A stretch of 64,000 nt of DNA from Acidobacteriota bacterium (GCA_016713675.1 JADJOS010000001.1:1054001-1118000), one strand, 5' to 3'. Shown: positions 43,268-52,064, counted from the first letter of the stretch. Numbers and translations are program-made. The notes: a model not told the origin generated them from the sequence alone.

Positions 43268-43663
43268 ATGACAGCAGCCATGAAACAGACACTCAAGGGA
43301 CTCACAAAAGACTTGATCTACATCAGCGAGACGGATGCTGAGATCGTACCGTTCGTGCTCGGAAAAGCTGAGCGAGTAACCGCGGAAGACGTGATCAAAC
43401 AAACTGGCGGACCGCCGAACGAACCGGTTGCGGTGGTCGACACGGAGGCATTCTTCGCCAGATTGACGGCGATCAGTGACTGGTTCGGTCCGCAGGAGAC
43501 TCGTCAGGCCGATCGATTCAAAGCGCTTAAGGAATACCTTGATGAGGAACTCAAGGACATTAAGGTATTCAAGGTCGGCAAGATCCGTATATCGATCTAC
43601 GTCGTCGGGATCGACCGGCAAGGCAGGCTTTCCGGTGTGAAGACGACGGCCGTTGAAACATAA
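43268..43663 (+). CDS. Nuclease A inhibitor-like (NuiA) protein
   Basis: A 131-residue protein that fits the NuiA family: LKGLTKDLIYISETDAEIVPFVLG near the start, a middle FFARLTAISDWFGPQE, and the closing strand pair IKVFKVGKIRISIYVVGIDRQGRLSGVKTTAVET. In Anabaena NuiA inhibits the sugar-non-specific nuclease NucA; no such nuclease is adjacent here. There is no signal peptide. It is transcribed away from dnaA across the AT-rich region. The family call comes from motif recognition; the target is unknown. Confidence 0.78.
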   Translation: MTAAMKQTLKGLTKDLIYISETDAEIVPFVLGKAERVTAEDVIKQTGGPPNEPVAVVDTEAFFARLTAISDWFGPQETRQADRFKALKEYLDEELKDIKVFKVGKIRISIYVVGIDRQGRLSGVKTTAVET

Positions 43664-43689
43664 AGAAGCCGTCGCTTGCGACGGCTTCA
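43655..43689 (-). terminator. Hairpin terminator between convergent genes
   Basis: GAAGCCGTCGC (43666-43676) pairs perfectly with GCGACGGCTTC (43679-43689). On the minus strand the stem is followed by TTTATGTTTC, so it best serves the GIN-domain gene. The plus-strand tail is not T-rich. Confidence 0.7.
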
Positions 43690-43711
43690 ACAGAGCGCGA
43701 TCTAACGAACA

Positions 43712-44413
43712 CTACTTCTGCGAGACGCGTGCCCCGCCGGATTTGTTGGTGACGATATTGGCAGGTGTTCCGCTGTATGTCACACGGGCTCCGCCCGAGA
43801 TGTCCGAGCGAAGATCGCCGGTAACGCTGACCTCAACACTGCTGCCGCCGCTGCCCTCGATATTTGCATCGACCGTCGAAAGTCCGCCGGCGTTAACACG
43901 GGCACCTCCGCTCGATTCGACCGTCAGTTTGACGGCTTCGCCAGCAACCGTCACTCGCGAGCCGCCCGACGATTCGATCTTAAGCGATTCGCTCTTGAGG
44001 CCGTTTGCCGTTACGTTCGCGGCACCCGAGACCTGCAGGCCATCGATCTTAGGAGCAGAGATACGGATCTTGATCGGCGAACTGGATTTGAGTCGTTTGT
44101 CTGATTCGATACGCAGCGTATCGCCATCGACTCTGGTTTGGATGAGGCCGATCAGATTGTCGTCGGCTTCGACCTCGACGCCGAATTCCTTTTGAGCAAC
44201 GATCTCGACCTGAAAAACACCGCCGACATCGACCGACTTGAATCCGCTGACCTCACGCTTTTCCGTAACGATATTGCCCGAACCGCGAGCCGAACCGAAA
44301 TTCACCGAAAATTTAACAAAATCGGTGCTGGCACGCCCAAAGGAGAACGTATTTGCGACCACAAGCCCGATGACGAGTGCCGCTAAAAAGAACAAGAAAC
44401 CAACTTTTTTCAT
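43712..44413 (-). CDS. Secreted GIN-domain (DUF2807) auto-transporter adhesin head-like protein
   Basis: A 233-residue exported protein. The N-terminal hydrophobic helix is VGFLFFLAALVIGLVVANTF. The mature part is a DUF2807 beta-helix: REVSGFKSVDVGGVFQVEIVAQKEFGVEVEADDNL, then strand repeats with the recurring S-G-G-A/S-R-V rhythm (SSGGSRVTVAG, SSGGARVNAGG, GSGGSSVEVSVTG, SGGARVTYSG). I start at ATG 44413 after GAGGG, not at the longer frame to 44473. The family is widespread in Bacteroidota and Acidobacteriota, and the function is not established. Confidence 0.88.
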   Translation of the reverse strand: MKKVGFLFFLAALVIGLVVANTFSFGRASTDFVKFSVNFGSARGSGNIVTEKREVSGFKSVDVGGVFQVEIVAQKEFGVEVEADDNLIGLIQTRVDGDTLRIESDKRLKSSSPIKIRISAPKIDGLQVSGAANVTANGLKSESLKIESSGGSRVTVAGEAVKLTVESSGGARVNAGGLSTVDANIEGSGGSSVEVSVTGDLRSDISGGARVTYSGTPANIVTNKSGGARVSQK

Positions 44414-44539
44414 AATGCCCTCACTGAAAATAAATGAAATAAATGAATAGCCGTGATTATGAACGGTTTCCAAAAGCGAAAAGTTCGGAGATTTTTTCAG
44501 TTCCTCGAGAGCGTTTTGGCCGGATCGTGAAACTGCCCG

Positions 44540-45181
44540 CTATTTGCACAACGTACGGTCGACATAAACTTTGTTGCCACCGGCATTTAAGTAGTAGCAG
44601 CCGCCTCGTGAACCTTTAAGATAGGTGAGTGAGGTTGCGGCAGATCTAGCGGGCGTTGGGTCAACAGCCGACGTTGCAAGCGGGACAGGAATGGTGGTCC
44701 CTGACGACGTTTTTATTTCCGGCGCAGGCTTTGGAACGGGCGTGGCTTGCCAGGCGACGACCTGCCATTTACCTTTTCGTGTTATGAACGTGCCCGTATT
44801 GAGATGATTTGAGGTCGACTTGGAGCCGTCAGCGTTTGTCGTATTTCCGACGAGCTTGAACGCGACGACGGCGGCATTGCCGTATTGCTGGACGCGAACG
44901 TCCTCGGCCGAATATACGGTGACAGGATCGCCGGGCTTTGATGCCGGGGCCGCTCGAACGCCTTTCATCAGTTCTGCTTTGCCGATGCGGACACCGACAC
45001 CGCGAGTATATATAAGATCTTCGGCCCAGAATCTGTCATGGACCGCCGCGTCATTTCGCCCGGCACCGGCGAGGAATTCGTTGAGCATCCGGGTAAGTTC
45101 CGGGGCATCGGGTGACGTTTGGGCTTGGATCGAGAATGCTCCAGCGGCGATCATGACGAGCAGAAGAAAATATCGTTTCAT
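44540..45181 (-). CDS. Secreted SnoaL/DUF4440-type protein with Cys-rich C-terminal module
   Basis: A 213-residue exported protein. A signal peptide (RYFLLLVMIAAGAFSIQAQ) precedes an NTF2-like domain of the DUF4440 type: LTRMLNEFLAGAGRNDAAVHDRFWAEDLIYTRGVGVRIGKAEL ... FITRKGKWQVVAWQATPV. A Pro/Thr-rich linker then leads to a short C-terminal module, TYLKGSRGGCYYLNAGGNKVYVDRTLC. The G-x-R-G-G-C-Y-Y and Y-V-D-R-x-L-C pattern looks like an independent small domain with a possible disulfide. It follows the permease gene in the same direction, 59 bp away, but has its own likely leader. Confidence 0.72.
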   Translation of the reverse strand: MKRYFLLLVMIAAGAFSIQAQTSPDAPELTRMLNEFLAGAGRNDAAVHDRFWAEDLIYTRGVGVRIGKAELMKGVRAAPASKPGDPVTVYSAEDVRVQQYGNAAVVAFKLVGNTTNADGSKSTSNHLNTGTFITRKGKWQVVAWQATPVPKPAPEIKTSSGTTIPVPLATSAVDPTPARSAATSLTYLKGSRGGCYYLNAGGNKVYVDRTLCK

Positions 45182-45240
45182 ATAGGCTCCTTTGGCATTT
45201 ACCAGCATAAGGTAACGCGAAGGGGCCGTTTTACACAAGG

Positions 45241-46518
45241 TCATTCATAACGGAGAGACTCTATCGGGTTCAGCCGGCTTGCCCGTATGGCAGGCATCAC
45301 GCCGGCGACAAAGGCGATCGAACAAACGATCAACATTACCAAAATGATCGACGGGACGGTAAAAACGAATAGAGTATAGCCCTCGAAGGAAGCCGCGTAG
45401 GCCCGCATGAGGACCTGATTGGCGACAAGGCCGACAATGATCCCACCGACGATGCCGAGCAAAGCACCCCAGAAGCCGATCAGTACCGATTCAAGCGAAA
45501 AGACCGCAAAGATCTTGCCGCGGCCCATACCGAGGGCTTTCTGCAGGCCGATCTCCTTGGTGCGTTCGAGTACGGCGATGACGAGCGTGTTGATGATACC
45601 GAACGAAGCCGCGAGCAGAGCGATGAACGCGACCAGGCTCATTCCGATCTTAAAGATGCCGATCGCGTCGTAAGTACGCTTTTGCTGATCTGCGATCGTC
45701 TCGGCCGAGAATCCCTTTTCATCGAGCTTTTTCTTTACCGCAACGATCTTTGCCTGATCGGCAGATGAGAGTTGGACCGAAAAGCTGAAAAATTTACCGG
45801 CCTCTGACGGATCGCGTTGAGCGGCATAAATTGAAGCGGCGGTCTGCGAATCGACGAACGAGTTGGTCATCGTCATAAAGCCCTTGGTCGCGACTCCGAC
45901 GATACGGAGCGATAGGGTTCGCATCTGCCGGTCCGAAGCTTTGTAGCCGATCGTCGCTGTTTTGCCGATAAGGTTCGCAAAATCAGCGTCGAGCTCCTTT
46001 GCCAGTCCGATCGGGATCACGATCTGGCCTGGGCCGCTGATGGTCTTGCCGGCTTCGACCTTTTGTGAGACCCCTTGCGAGATCATACCGAGCTCGAGCT
46101 CGAATTTCTTCTGGCCGTCGAGCGTGATGTACTCGCCATTGATCTCGTAACGAGGCGTAACTGTCTTTACATCTGGTACATCCTTGAGCACGGATTCCAT
46201 TTGCGCAAGGGTCACCAACGCGGCCGTCGGGTCGATCTCAGCGGTTGCCGGCGTTGATGTTTCATCCTTATATTCCGGGGGAGCGTCGCCGCGGGGAGCA
46301 CCCTCCGGGCGTTCGATCTTTCGTCGGACAAAGACCACTGTGTCGCCTTCGATATTTTTGACCTGGCTCTCGACATAGCTTCTGAGGCCGTCGCCGATGC
46401 CGTTGGTCATGGTCAATGTAAACGAGCCGACGAAGATAGCAGCGACCGTAAGGAATGTGCGCAGTTTGTTGCGAAACAGATTGCGGTTGGCAAGTTTTAC
46501 GAGATCCCACGGTTTCAT
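45241..46518 (-). CDS. FtsX/MacB-type ABC transporter permease
   Basis: A 425-residue permease. TM1 (FLTVAAIFVGSFTLTMTNGIGDGL) is followed by a roughly 220-residue extracytoplasmic MacB_PCD-like domain. Three C-terminal transmembrane segments (IGMSLVAFIALLAASFGIINTLVIAVLERTKEIGLQKALGMGRGKI and onwards) carry the conserved FtsX coupling region, and the end is MPAIRASRLNPIESLRYE. It matches MacB/LolCE-type exporters that work from the periplasm. The start is ATG 46518, which shares a base with the TAA of the ABC fusion gene (TAATG); a longer frame to 46587 overlaps that gene and is unlikely. No adaptor gene follows. Confidence 0.92.
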   Translation of the reverse strand: MKPWDLVKLANRNLFRNKLRTFLTVAAIFVGSFTLTMTNGIGDGLRSYVESQVKNIEGDTVVFVRRKIERPEGAPRGDAPPEYKDETSTPATAEIDPTAALVTLAQMESVLKDVPDVKTVTPRYEINGEYITLDGQKKFELELGMISQGVSQKVEAGKTISGPGQIVIPIGLAKELDADFANLIGKTATIGYKASDRQMRTLSLRIVGVATKGFMTMTNSFVDSQTAASIYAAQRDPSEAGKFFSFSVQLSSADQAKIVAVKKKLDEKGFSAETIADQQKRTYDAIGIFKIGMSLVAFIALLAASFGIINTLVIAVLERTKEIGLQKALGMGRGKIFAVFSLESVLIGFWGALLGIVGGIIVGLVANQVLMRAYAASFEGYTLFVFTVPSIILVMLIVCSIAFVAGVMPAIRASRLNPIESLRYE

Positions 46519-48353
46519 TAGCTGCTTGCCTCCCCTCTGCGCTCGGCGATGATCCTGCCGTCCTTCATTTCGACTATACGGCCGCAACGATCCGCCAGAT
46601 CCGGATCGTGCGTTACGATGACGAGCGTGATGCCTTTTTCACGATTGAGGTCAAAGAGCATTTTTTCGACAGCTGCACCGGTGTTCGAATCGAGATTGCC
46701 CGTCGGTTCGTCAGCAAATATCACCTGCGGCTTTCCAACGATGGCACGTGCGATACAGACACGCTGTTTTTCGCCGCCGGAGAGGTCCTTGGCCTTTTTT
46801 TCGGTCTTATCCGAAAGGCCGACGGAAGCAAGGGCCTCGTCGGCGTCAGTTATCATGTCAAAATCCGATGCTCCGCGAATACGCATTGGGAGAACGACAT
46901 TTTCGAACACTGTATCGCGACCGTTCAGAAAGAACTGCTGAAAGACAAACCCGAACTTTTCGTTGCGGAGCAGATTCCTTTCCGTTTCGGACATGGCCGA
47001 GGTCTCATCGTCGTCGACAAAGACATAGCCTTCGGTCGGTGCATCAAGACAGGCGAGCAGATGCATCAGCGTCGATTTGCCGCTGCCGGATTTGCCGACG
47101 ATGGCGATGCAATCACCCTTGTGAATACGCAGATCGACATTTTTGAGAGCATCAAAATCGACGCCGTCGCTCGTGTAAGTTTTAGAAAGTCCGCTGGCCT
47201 CGAGCATAATTTTTTGCTGCGAAGGCACAGAAACTGCTTCCGCATGCAAGTCATTTACGCGCGTTTCTGCGGGAAGTTCGGTAAAAGTCGAAACAACTTC
47301 CGGCGTTGGCGATCGCGGTGCCGGATCCGTGATCCGGGCCGGTTCGACTGAGACGCCTTCTGCGGCAGTCATATTTTCGGCAGTTTTTATGGCCGCCGGC
47401 TGCAAACTGCTTTTCAATTCTGCCAAAAGTCCGGCTACAGCCTTTTTGTCAGCTGCCTCACGCTCTCGGTCGACGGTTCGGTCGGTGGTTTGATTGAATT
47501 TAACGCCGTTTTCGAGTGTCCGGAAAGCACGATCGAGCAAAGCGTACATTGTCACGATCTGCCGCTGCGAAGCGGTCAGGCTGAGTGAATCCATGGCCGC
47601 ATCCGAATAGACCTTGCCGTAGGGTGTTCCGTACCAGCTTGCCTTGATGCGTCCGACGGCCTCGAGTGGGTCGCCCTGAGCGAGGCTGTCGAGGTCGACG
47701 AGACCGGCGAATCTACCCTCGAAGATCATCACATTATTTGACGAAATATCGCCAAAATATGTCAGCGGCCGGACCCTATCAAAATAGCCATTGAATTCGG
47801 AATTGATCCACGCGAGCGTATTTTCGATATTTCCGTCGAGAACGCCAGTCATGCGTCCCCAATCGAGGACGACATTTGTCACGCGGGCAACCTCTGCCGA
47901 CCAAGAATCAACAAGATCTCGGTCGTCGCCCCACAGAACACCGAACTTTCCATTGTTCGGCACATCGCTCAGTTGCTTGAAAACGTTGGCTACGTCGGCC
48001 GCGATGCTATGCAGTTCATCATCTTTCAACGTTGCGATGACGTTACCAATATCATTTCCCGGAATTTGAGTTTGGACCTGGTAGGCGATAGACAGAGTCG
48101 ACATTGTCAGATCTTCGGCGACGATCTCGGGCACATGGATGCCTTTGGACCGGAAAAGCGGAATGTGATCGTGCGAGCCGAGCATATACCGCGGCTCGGT
48201 ATTGAGCCTGAATATGAGGTCGCGTCCGCAAACCGATGCCGAATAGACTGCGTTGCAGATCCCGTTGTTCATCCGCACGATCAGGCTCGGCGTGTCGCCG
48301 AACTCATTTTCGGCGATATGGTTGATCGCCTGATGATGAGTGTATTCGGACAT
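46518..48353 (-). CDS. APH/choline kinase-like domain fused to a LolD/MacB-type ABC ATPase
   Basis: A 611-residue protein with two enzyme domains. Residues 1 to about 290 form an aminoglycoside phosphotransferase-like kinase: VRMNNGICNAVYSASVCGRDLIFRLN in the N-lobe, a catalytic loop YFGDISSNNVMI (D202, N207, the H-G-D-x4-N pattern with His replaced by Phe) and the metal site LVDLDSLAQGDPLEAV (D220/D222, D228). A charged linker follows (about 290-381). Residues 382-611 are an ABC ATPase: Walker A GKSGSGKST at 420-428, signature LSGGE at 524-528, Walker B VIFADE at 544-549 and H-loop His582. Both domains look competent. It is coupled by TAATG to DUF445 upstream and the permease downstream. I know of no described transporter with this fusion. 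Confidence 0.88.
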   Translation of the reverse strand: MSEYTHHQAINHIAENEFGDTPSLIVRMNNGICNAVYSASVCGRDLIFRLNTEPRYMLGSHDHIPLFRSKGIHVPEIVAEDLTMSTLSIAYQVQTQIPGNDIGNVIATLKDDELHSIAADVANVFKQLSDVPNNGKFGVLWGDDRDLVDSWSAEVARVTNVVLDWGRMTGVLDGNIENTLAWINSEFNGYFDRVRPLTYFGDISSNNVMIFEGRFAGLVDLDSLAQGDPLEAVGRIKASWYGTPYGKVYSDAAMDSLSLTASQRQIVTMYALLDRAFRTLENGVKFNQTTDRTVDREREAADKKAVAGLLAELKSSLQPAAIKTAENMTAAEGVSVEPARITDPAPRSPTPEVVSTFTELPAETRVNDLHAEAVSVPSQQKIMLEASGLSKTYTSDGVDFDALKNVDLRIHKGDCIAIVGKSGSGKSTLMHLLACLDAPTEGYVFVDDDETSAMSETERNLLRNEKFGFVFQQFFLNGRDTVFENVVLPMRIRGASDFDMITDADEALASVGLSDKTEKKAKDLSGGEKQRVCIARAIVGKPQVIFADEPTGNLDSNTGAAVEKMLFDLNREKGITLVIVTHDPDLADRCGRIVEMKDGRIIAERRGEASS

Positions 48354-49978
48354 TATTTCGCGTAGAGATAAAATTGTATCGCCTGCAGCAAGCCGATAAA
48401 GAAACCGAACAAAGCTCCGAATAGTTCGATCGTCCGGAGGTGTTCTTTTGCCACCGACATAACCAGTGCCTCGAGCTTTTCGGGCGGATAATTGTGTATC
48501 TTTTCGCGTACCATGCCGCCGACGTCGAATTCTGCGACCGCCTCGGGCAGTTTGGCGTGTACGGCAGCGATGATGGCGTCGGTCAGCGAGGTGCTGGCTT
48601 CTTTGATCTTTGTTTCGTCGATATGGTCGCCGATCTTTCCTATCGGCGCAGACAGAAGCCGGTCGATCTGAGCGGCTAGCATCTCGTTGATGATATTTGA
48701 CGTTTCGTCGCGGCTGATGATCTCGAGCAACCCGTTAGCGAGCATCGATTTGAGCTTTTCTTCAGACTCGGAATGGACCATCTGGAGAATGGCATCGATG
48801 CTGTGCGGCCGCAGCTTTTCGAGCATCGCCGTCAGGTATTTTGTAACACCGGCGGTCGTCTCTTCGCTCTGGAGCAAACTCAGTACAGACTTGGTGACTT
48901 GATCTTTTAGCCGTAAAAGCTGGTCAGGAGCAACGGCCCCGATGACAACGGGCAAAGGTTTCGACAGGGCGTTGTCGATACTCGAACTGATAAAAGAACG
49001 GGCCTCTTCGGCAAAATATGTGCCGTTCAGCGTTTCTTCTATACGTTTCGGCAGGCTCTCGCTTACGAGAGCGTCGACCTCGTTAAGCAGCATTTCGCGG
49101 GAGACGAATATCTTCTTGAAGAACGACAGATTTTCGTAGTAGACATGAACCTCACGTTTGATCAGCGAACTGATCTGGTCGCGTGTTTTTTCAGTTGCGG
49201 CGATATCGGCGATCTGTTTGATCGCAGGTTTGATCTGCTCGTTGGCTTTCTCCTTGAGCAATGCGACGGCATCGTCGGTGAACATCTTGCCAAGCGGCGT
49301 CTCGGAATTTACAAGATCGTCGATACGTCGGCCGATGAAATCGCGGATGTTGTCTTCGAACACTTTTGCTTTCACCGCTGTCTTGATCCGCTCGTCGAGA
49401 AAGACGGTGATCTTAGCGAATGTTTCGTCATCGACGATCTCAGAAACGCGTTTTCCCAACACATCGTCAACGCGTCGTGTCACAAAACCGCGGATAGCCG
49501 AGAGGGATTCTTCACTCTTTAGAACGTTGGTTATATGTTCGGCGAGCTTATTTTGCAGAGCGGCGATAGCATCAAGTACCGGTTCGCGGACATTCTTGGG
49601 CAATGCCTCGATCAGCGAAGGATAGTCTTCGGCGAGGAGTTCATTAGTGTACGAATCGACGACGTTCTGGATCTTCCGCCGCAGGAAGTCCTTACCGGTG
49701 AGTTGCTCGATGATCGTGTCTTGAGAGACGAGTTCCTGGCCGACAGCCTTTCCTATCGCGTTTGCCAGGCGGTCGCGGTGACGCGGGATCATCCCTTGCG
49801 GAAATATCGTAATGCCCAACAATTTGACCGGATTTCGCGGCCGAAAGAGCATCCTCACAGCAAGCCAAGCTCCGGCATATCCGTGCAGTGTCGCGAATAC
49901 GACCAACAGGCCGATCTGTACCCATATATTCTTGAAAATGGGTAGAAGAGAGTTTGTAATTTCCTGTAGTGTTTCCAT
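48353..49978 (-). CDS. DUF445 membrane protein
   Basis: A 541-residue protein with an N-terminal transmembrane region (WVQIGLLVVFATLHGYAGAWLAVRMLFRP) and a C-terminal one (FGALFGFFIGLLQAIQFYLYA). Between them lies a very long, highly charged helical body with repeated motifs such as SEESLSAIRGFVTRRVDDVLG and AVKAKVFEDNIRDFIGRRIDDLV. This is the DUF445 architecture; GxxAWLAVxMLFRP-x-P is its signature. Function is unknown. Its TAA overlaps the ATG of the kinase-ABC fusion gene, making it the first gene of a three-gene coupled operon and a likely physical or functional partner of that transporter. Confidence 0.88.
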   Translation of the reverse strand: METLQEITNSLLPIFKNIWVQIGLLVVFATLHGYAGAWLAVRMLFRPRNPVKLLGITIFPQGMIPRHRDRLANAIGKAVGQELVSQDTIIEQLTGKDFLRRKIQNVVDSYTNELLAEDYPSLIEALPKNVREPVLDAIAALQNKLAEHITNVLKSEESLSAIRGFVTRRVDDVLGKRVSEIVDDETFAKITVFLDERIKTAVKAKVFEDNIRDFIGRRIDDLVNSETPLGKMFTDDAVALLKEKANEQIKPAIKQIADIAATEKTRDQISSLIKREVHVYYENLSFFKKIFVSREMLLNEVDALVSESLPKRIEETLNGTYFAEEARSFISSSIDNALSKPLPVVIGAVAPDQLLRLKDQVTKSVLSLLQSEETTAGVTKYLTAMLEKLRPHSIDAILQMVHSESEEKLKSMLANGLLEIISRDETSNIINEMLAAQIDRLLSAPIGKIGDHIDETKIKEASTSLTDAIIAAVHAKLPEAVAEFDVGGMVREKIHNYPPEKLEALVMSVAKEHLRTIELFGALFGFFIGLLQAIQFYLYAK

Positions 49979-49988
49979 CGAGCAAAAA

Positions 49989-50086
49989 TTGAACGCGGAT
50001 CTGGCGGATCAGGCAGATAAAACGGATCTGAAAGAACTATCTCTTATCCGCGTTGATCCGCCCGATCCGTTCTATCCGCGTTCAAA
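49989..50086. repeat. Long intergenic inverted repeat with about 11-nt internal periodicity
   Basis: TTGAACGCGGAT near 49989 pairs with ATCCGCGTTCAA near 50086. Each arm contains repeats of CGGATC/GGCGGATC spaced about 9-12 bases: GCGGATCTGGCGGATCAGG on the left and GATCCGCCCGATCCG on the right. It is the largest member of the intergenic palindrome family in the window. Confidence 0.8.
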
Positions 50087-50110
50087 TAAACATCTAACTT
50101 TCGAAACACA

Positions 50111-50494
50111 TCAAAAGATCTGAAAGCCCTTTGATCTCAAACAAAACTCAGCAAACTCCTCCATCCAGTCATGGCTCGCGCTGTAATTTTTCCACTGCTC
50201 GTCGCCGTCGCGGTGGAGCGTCATGTCGTCCGGCGCGTCAGTGATGCTGAGGTCGGCAAAGACACGTTTGTTCGGAGCGAGTTTCGGCAGCCACTCGCTC
50301 TTGATCCGCGAACCTATCTCGTGTGCGTCGTCCGTCGAAATTTTTACGCCCGTCGCGTTATATGCCATTTGTCTCAAGGCTCCTTCGCCGAGTATGTCGA
50401 GGCTCCTGATTATCTCAAGGGCCGCTTTCCAATTCCATACGTTGGCGTTGAATTCAAAGTTCTCGCTGGAGAGATCGGTAAGTGTGAAGCTCAT
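50111..50494 (-). CDS. Hypothetical protein
   Basis: A 127-residue soluble protein that I do not recognise. It begins MSFTLTDLSSENFEFNANVWNWKAALEIIRSL and has a central LRQMAYNATGVKISTDDAHEIGSRIK segment. It ends with NYSASHDWMEEFAEFCLRSKGFQIF, a tryptophan/phenylalanine-rich helix and strand. No signal peptide or membrane segment. It lies between a long inverted repeat and the divergent DUF5990 gene. Composition and absence of internal stops support coding. Confidence 0.6.
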   Translation of the reverse strand: MSFTLTDLSSENFEFNANVWNWKAALEIIRSLDILGEGALRQMAYNATGVKISTDDAHEIGSRIKSEWLPKLAPNKRVFADLSITDAPDDMTLHRDGDEQWKNYSASHDWMEEFAEFCLRSKGFQIF

Positions 50495-50583
50495 ATTTGT
50501 ACCTAAGGAAAATGCTAAACGGCAATCTAAGTTTGGTCAATGAGTTTCGGCTTTGAAAACGATATAATTTGGTTTTTGGCAAA

Positions 50584-51006
50584 ATGAAGCATCAGATACC
50601 GGTCAGGATAATAGTTTTGCGGCCCTTGGCGGGAGTCGCGATGTTGGTGCAGCGAGGAAAGGACGAACTTTTGCCGCCGAGCAAGAAGTCAGCAGATCGG
50701 TTGATCTTCGATTTTGAACTTACGGTGGATATGTCAGAAACTCGGCCGAATTTCCTCGGCAAATATGCCCAAGGGCCGAAGGACGCGCGGTTTGTTTACG
50801 TGAATTCCGGAACCTACGCGGATCAACATTCAACGTGGGGACGCCGGGCGAAAATCTCGCTGATGAATATTACCGGTGATCAGATACAAACGGTTGTTTC
50901 CAAAGCCGGGATGATATTGCAAACCGAATTCGAAGGCGTAGGCCGTGACGGCGGGCCGACCTGTGCAAGTGTTAAACGTATTGAATGGAAATTGGTGAAA
51001 CAATGA
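50584..51006 (+). CDS. DUF5990 protein
   Basis: A 140-residue protein that fits DUF5990: VRIIVLRPLAGVAMLVQRGKDELLPPSKKSADRLIFDFELTV, then PNFLGKYAQGPKDARFVYVNSGTYADQHSTWGRRAKISLMNIT. The repeated aromatic and FVYVNSGT block is the family core. Function unknown. I start at ATG 50584; the frame can be read from 50569, but that start has no better ribosome site. Its TGA overlaps the purM ATG (ATGA), so the two are translationally coupled. Confidence 0.78.
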   Translation: MKHQIPVRIIVLRPLAGVAMLVQRGKDELLPPSKKSADRLIFDFELTVDMSETRPNFLGKYAQGPKDARFVYVNSGTYADQHSTWGRRAKISLMNITGDQIQTVVSKAGMILQTEFEGVGRDGGPTCASVKRIEWKLVKQ

Positions 51007-52031
51007 GTCAAAAGACTGTTACATACGCCGACGCCGGTGTTTCGATCGACAATGCAAATCTCGCGGTCGCGAAGATCCGTGAGTATGCACGCAGCACATT
51101 TAACGAGCGGACACTGACGGAGATAGGCAGCTTTGGCGGCATGTTTGCCGGGGCGTTCCCGAATATGTCCGAGCCTATATTGGTCGCTTCGGCAGACGGC
51201 GTCGGGACGAAGCTCAAGCTTGCGTTCGATACGGGAATTCACAATACGGTCGGTGCCGATCTCGTAAATCACTGTGTCAATTACATTTTTGTGCAGGGTG
51301 CTAGGCCTTTGTTCTTCCTCGATTATTTCGCCACCGGAAAGCTCGAACCGGATGTCACAGCCTCAGTTGTCGAAGGCATGGCACGTGCCTGCCGCGAGAA
51401 CGGTTGCGTCCTGCTCGGCGGCGAAACGGCGGAGATGCCCTCGATGTACGCCGACGGCGAATACGATCTCGCCGGTTTTATCGTCGGGGTCGTCGATAAA
51501 CCAAAGGTCATCGACGGCAAATCGATCACGCCCGGCGATGTTGTGCTCGGCATACCATCGACAGGTTTGCAGACAAACGGGTATTCGCTCGCGCGAAAGC
51601 TATTCTTCGAGGTCGGCGGCTACACGCCCGATTCGTACATCGACGAACTGGGCTCGACCGTCGGCGAAGCGTTGCTCGCGACGCACGCCAGTTTTCTCCG
51701 CCCGCTGGAAAGCATGTTAGATGGCGGCGTAATAAAAGGCCTCGTCCACATCACCGGCGGCGGCTTTCTCGAAAACATCCCGCGAATTTTGCCCGAAGGC
51801 GTCTCCGTCGAGATCAACCGAGGCACATGGCCCGAACTTCCGATCTTCGAAATGATGCAGCGGCTCGGAAATGTCTCGGATCACGAAATGTTCCGCACCT
51901 TTAATATGGGGATCGGGATGGTTGTCGTATGTTCAGACGGCGATAGAAATGCAGTCGCGGACCTGATAAAACCAGTCTACGAGATCGGAACGATCAAAAC
52001 AGGCGCCGGGAAGGTGGAAATCGACCAATAG
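51003..52031 (+). CDS. purM: Phosphoribosylformylglycinamidine cyclo-ligase (AIR synthetase)
   Basis: The fifth step of de novo purine synthesis: ATP-dependent closure of FGAM to AIR. The 342-residue protein has YADAGVSIDNANLAVAKI at the start, LVASADGVGTKLKLAFDTG, GADLVNHCVNYIFVQGARPLFFLDYFATGKL, CVLLGGETAEMPSMY and the C-terminal HITGGGFLENIPRILPEG. These are the PurM signatures for the dimer and ATP site. The start at 51003 is fixed by the ATGA overlap with the DUF5990 gene. purN follows about 2.7 kb later on the same strand. Confidence 0.97.
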   Translation: MSQKTVTYADAGVSIDNANLAVAKIREYARSTFNERTLTEIGSFGGMFAGAFPNMSEPILVASADGVGTKLKLAFDTGIHNTVGADLVNHCVNYIFVQGARPLFFLDYFATGKLEPDVTASVVEGMARACRENGCVLLGGETAEMPSMYADGEYDLAGFIVGVVDKPKVIDGKSITPGDVVLGIPSTGLQTNGYSLARKLFFEVGGYTPDSYIDELGSTVGEALLATHASFLRPLESMLDGGVIKGLVHITGGGFLENIPRILPEGVSVEINRGTWPELPIFEMMQRLGNVSDHEMFRTFNMGIGMVVVCSDGDRNAVADLIKPVYEIGTIKTGAGKVEIDQ

Positions 52032-52064
52032 GCTTCGTAAACGAGCCCGTGAATTGATCGATCG

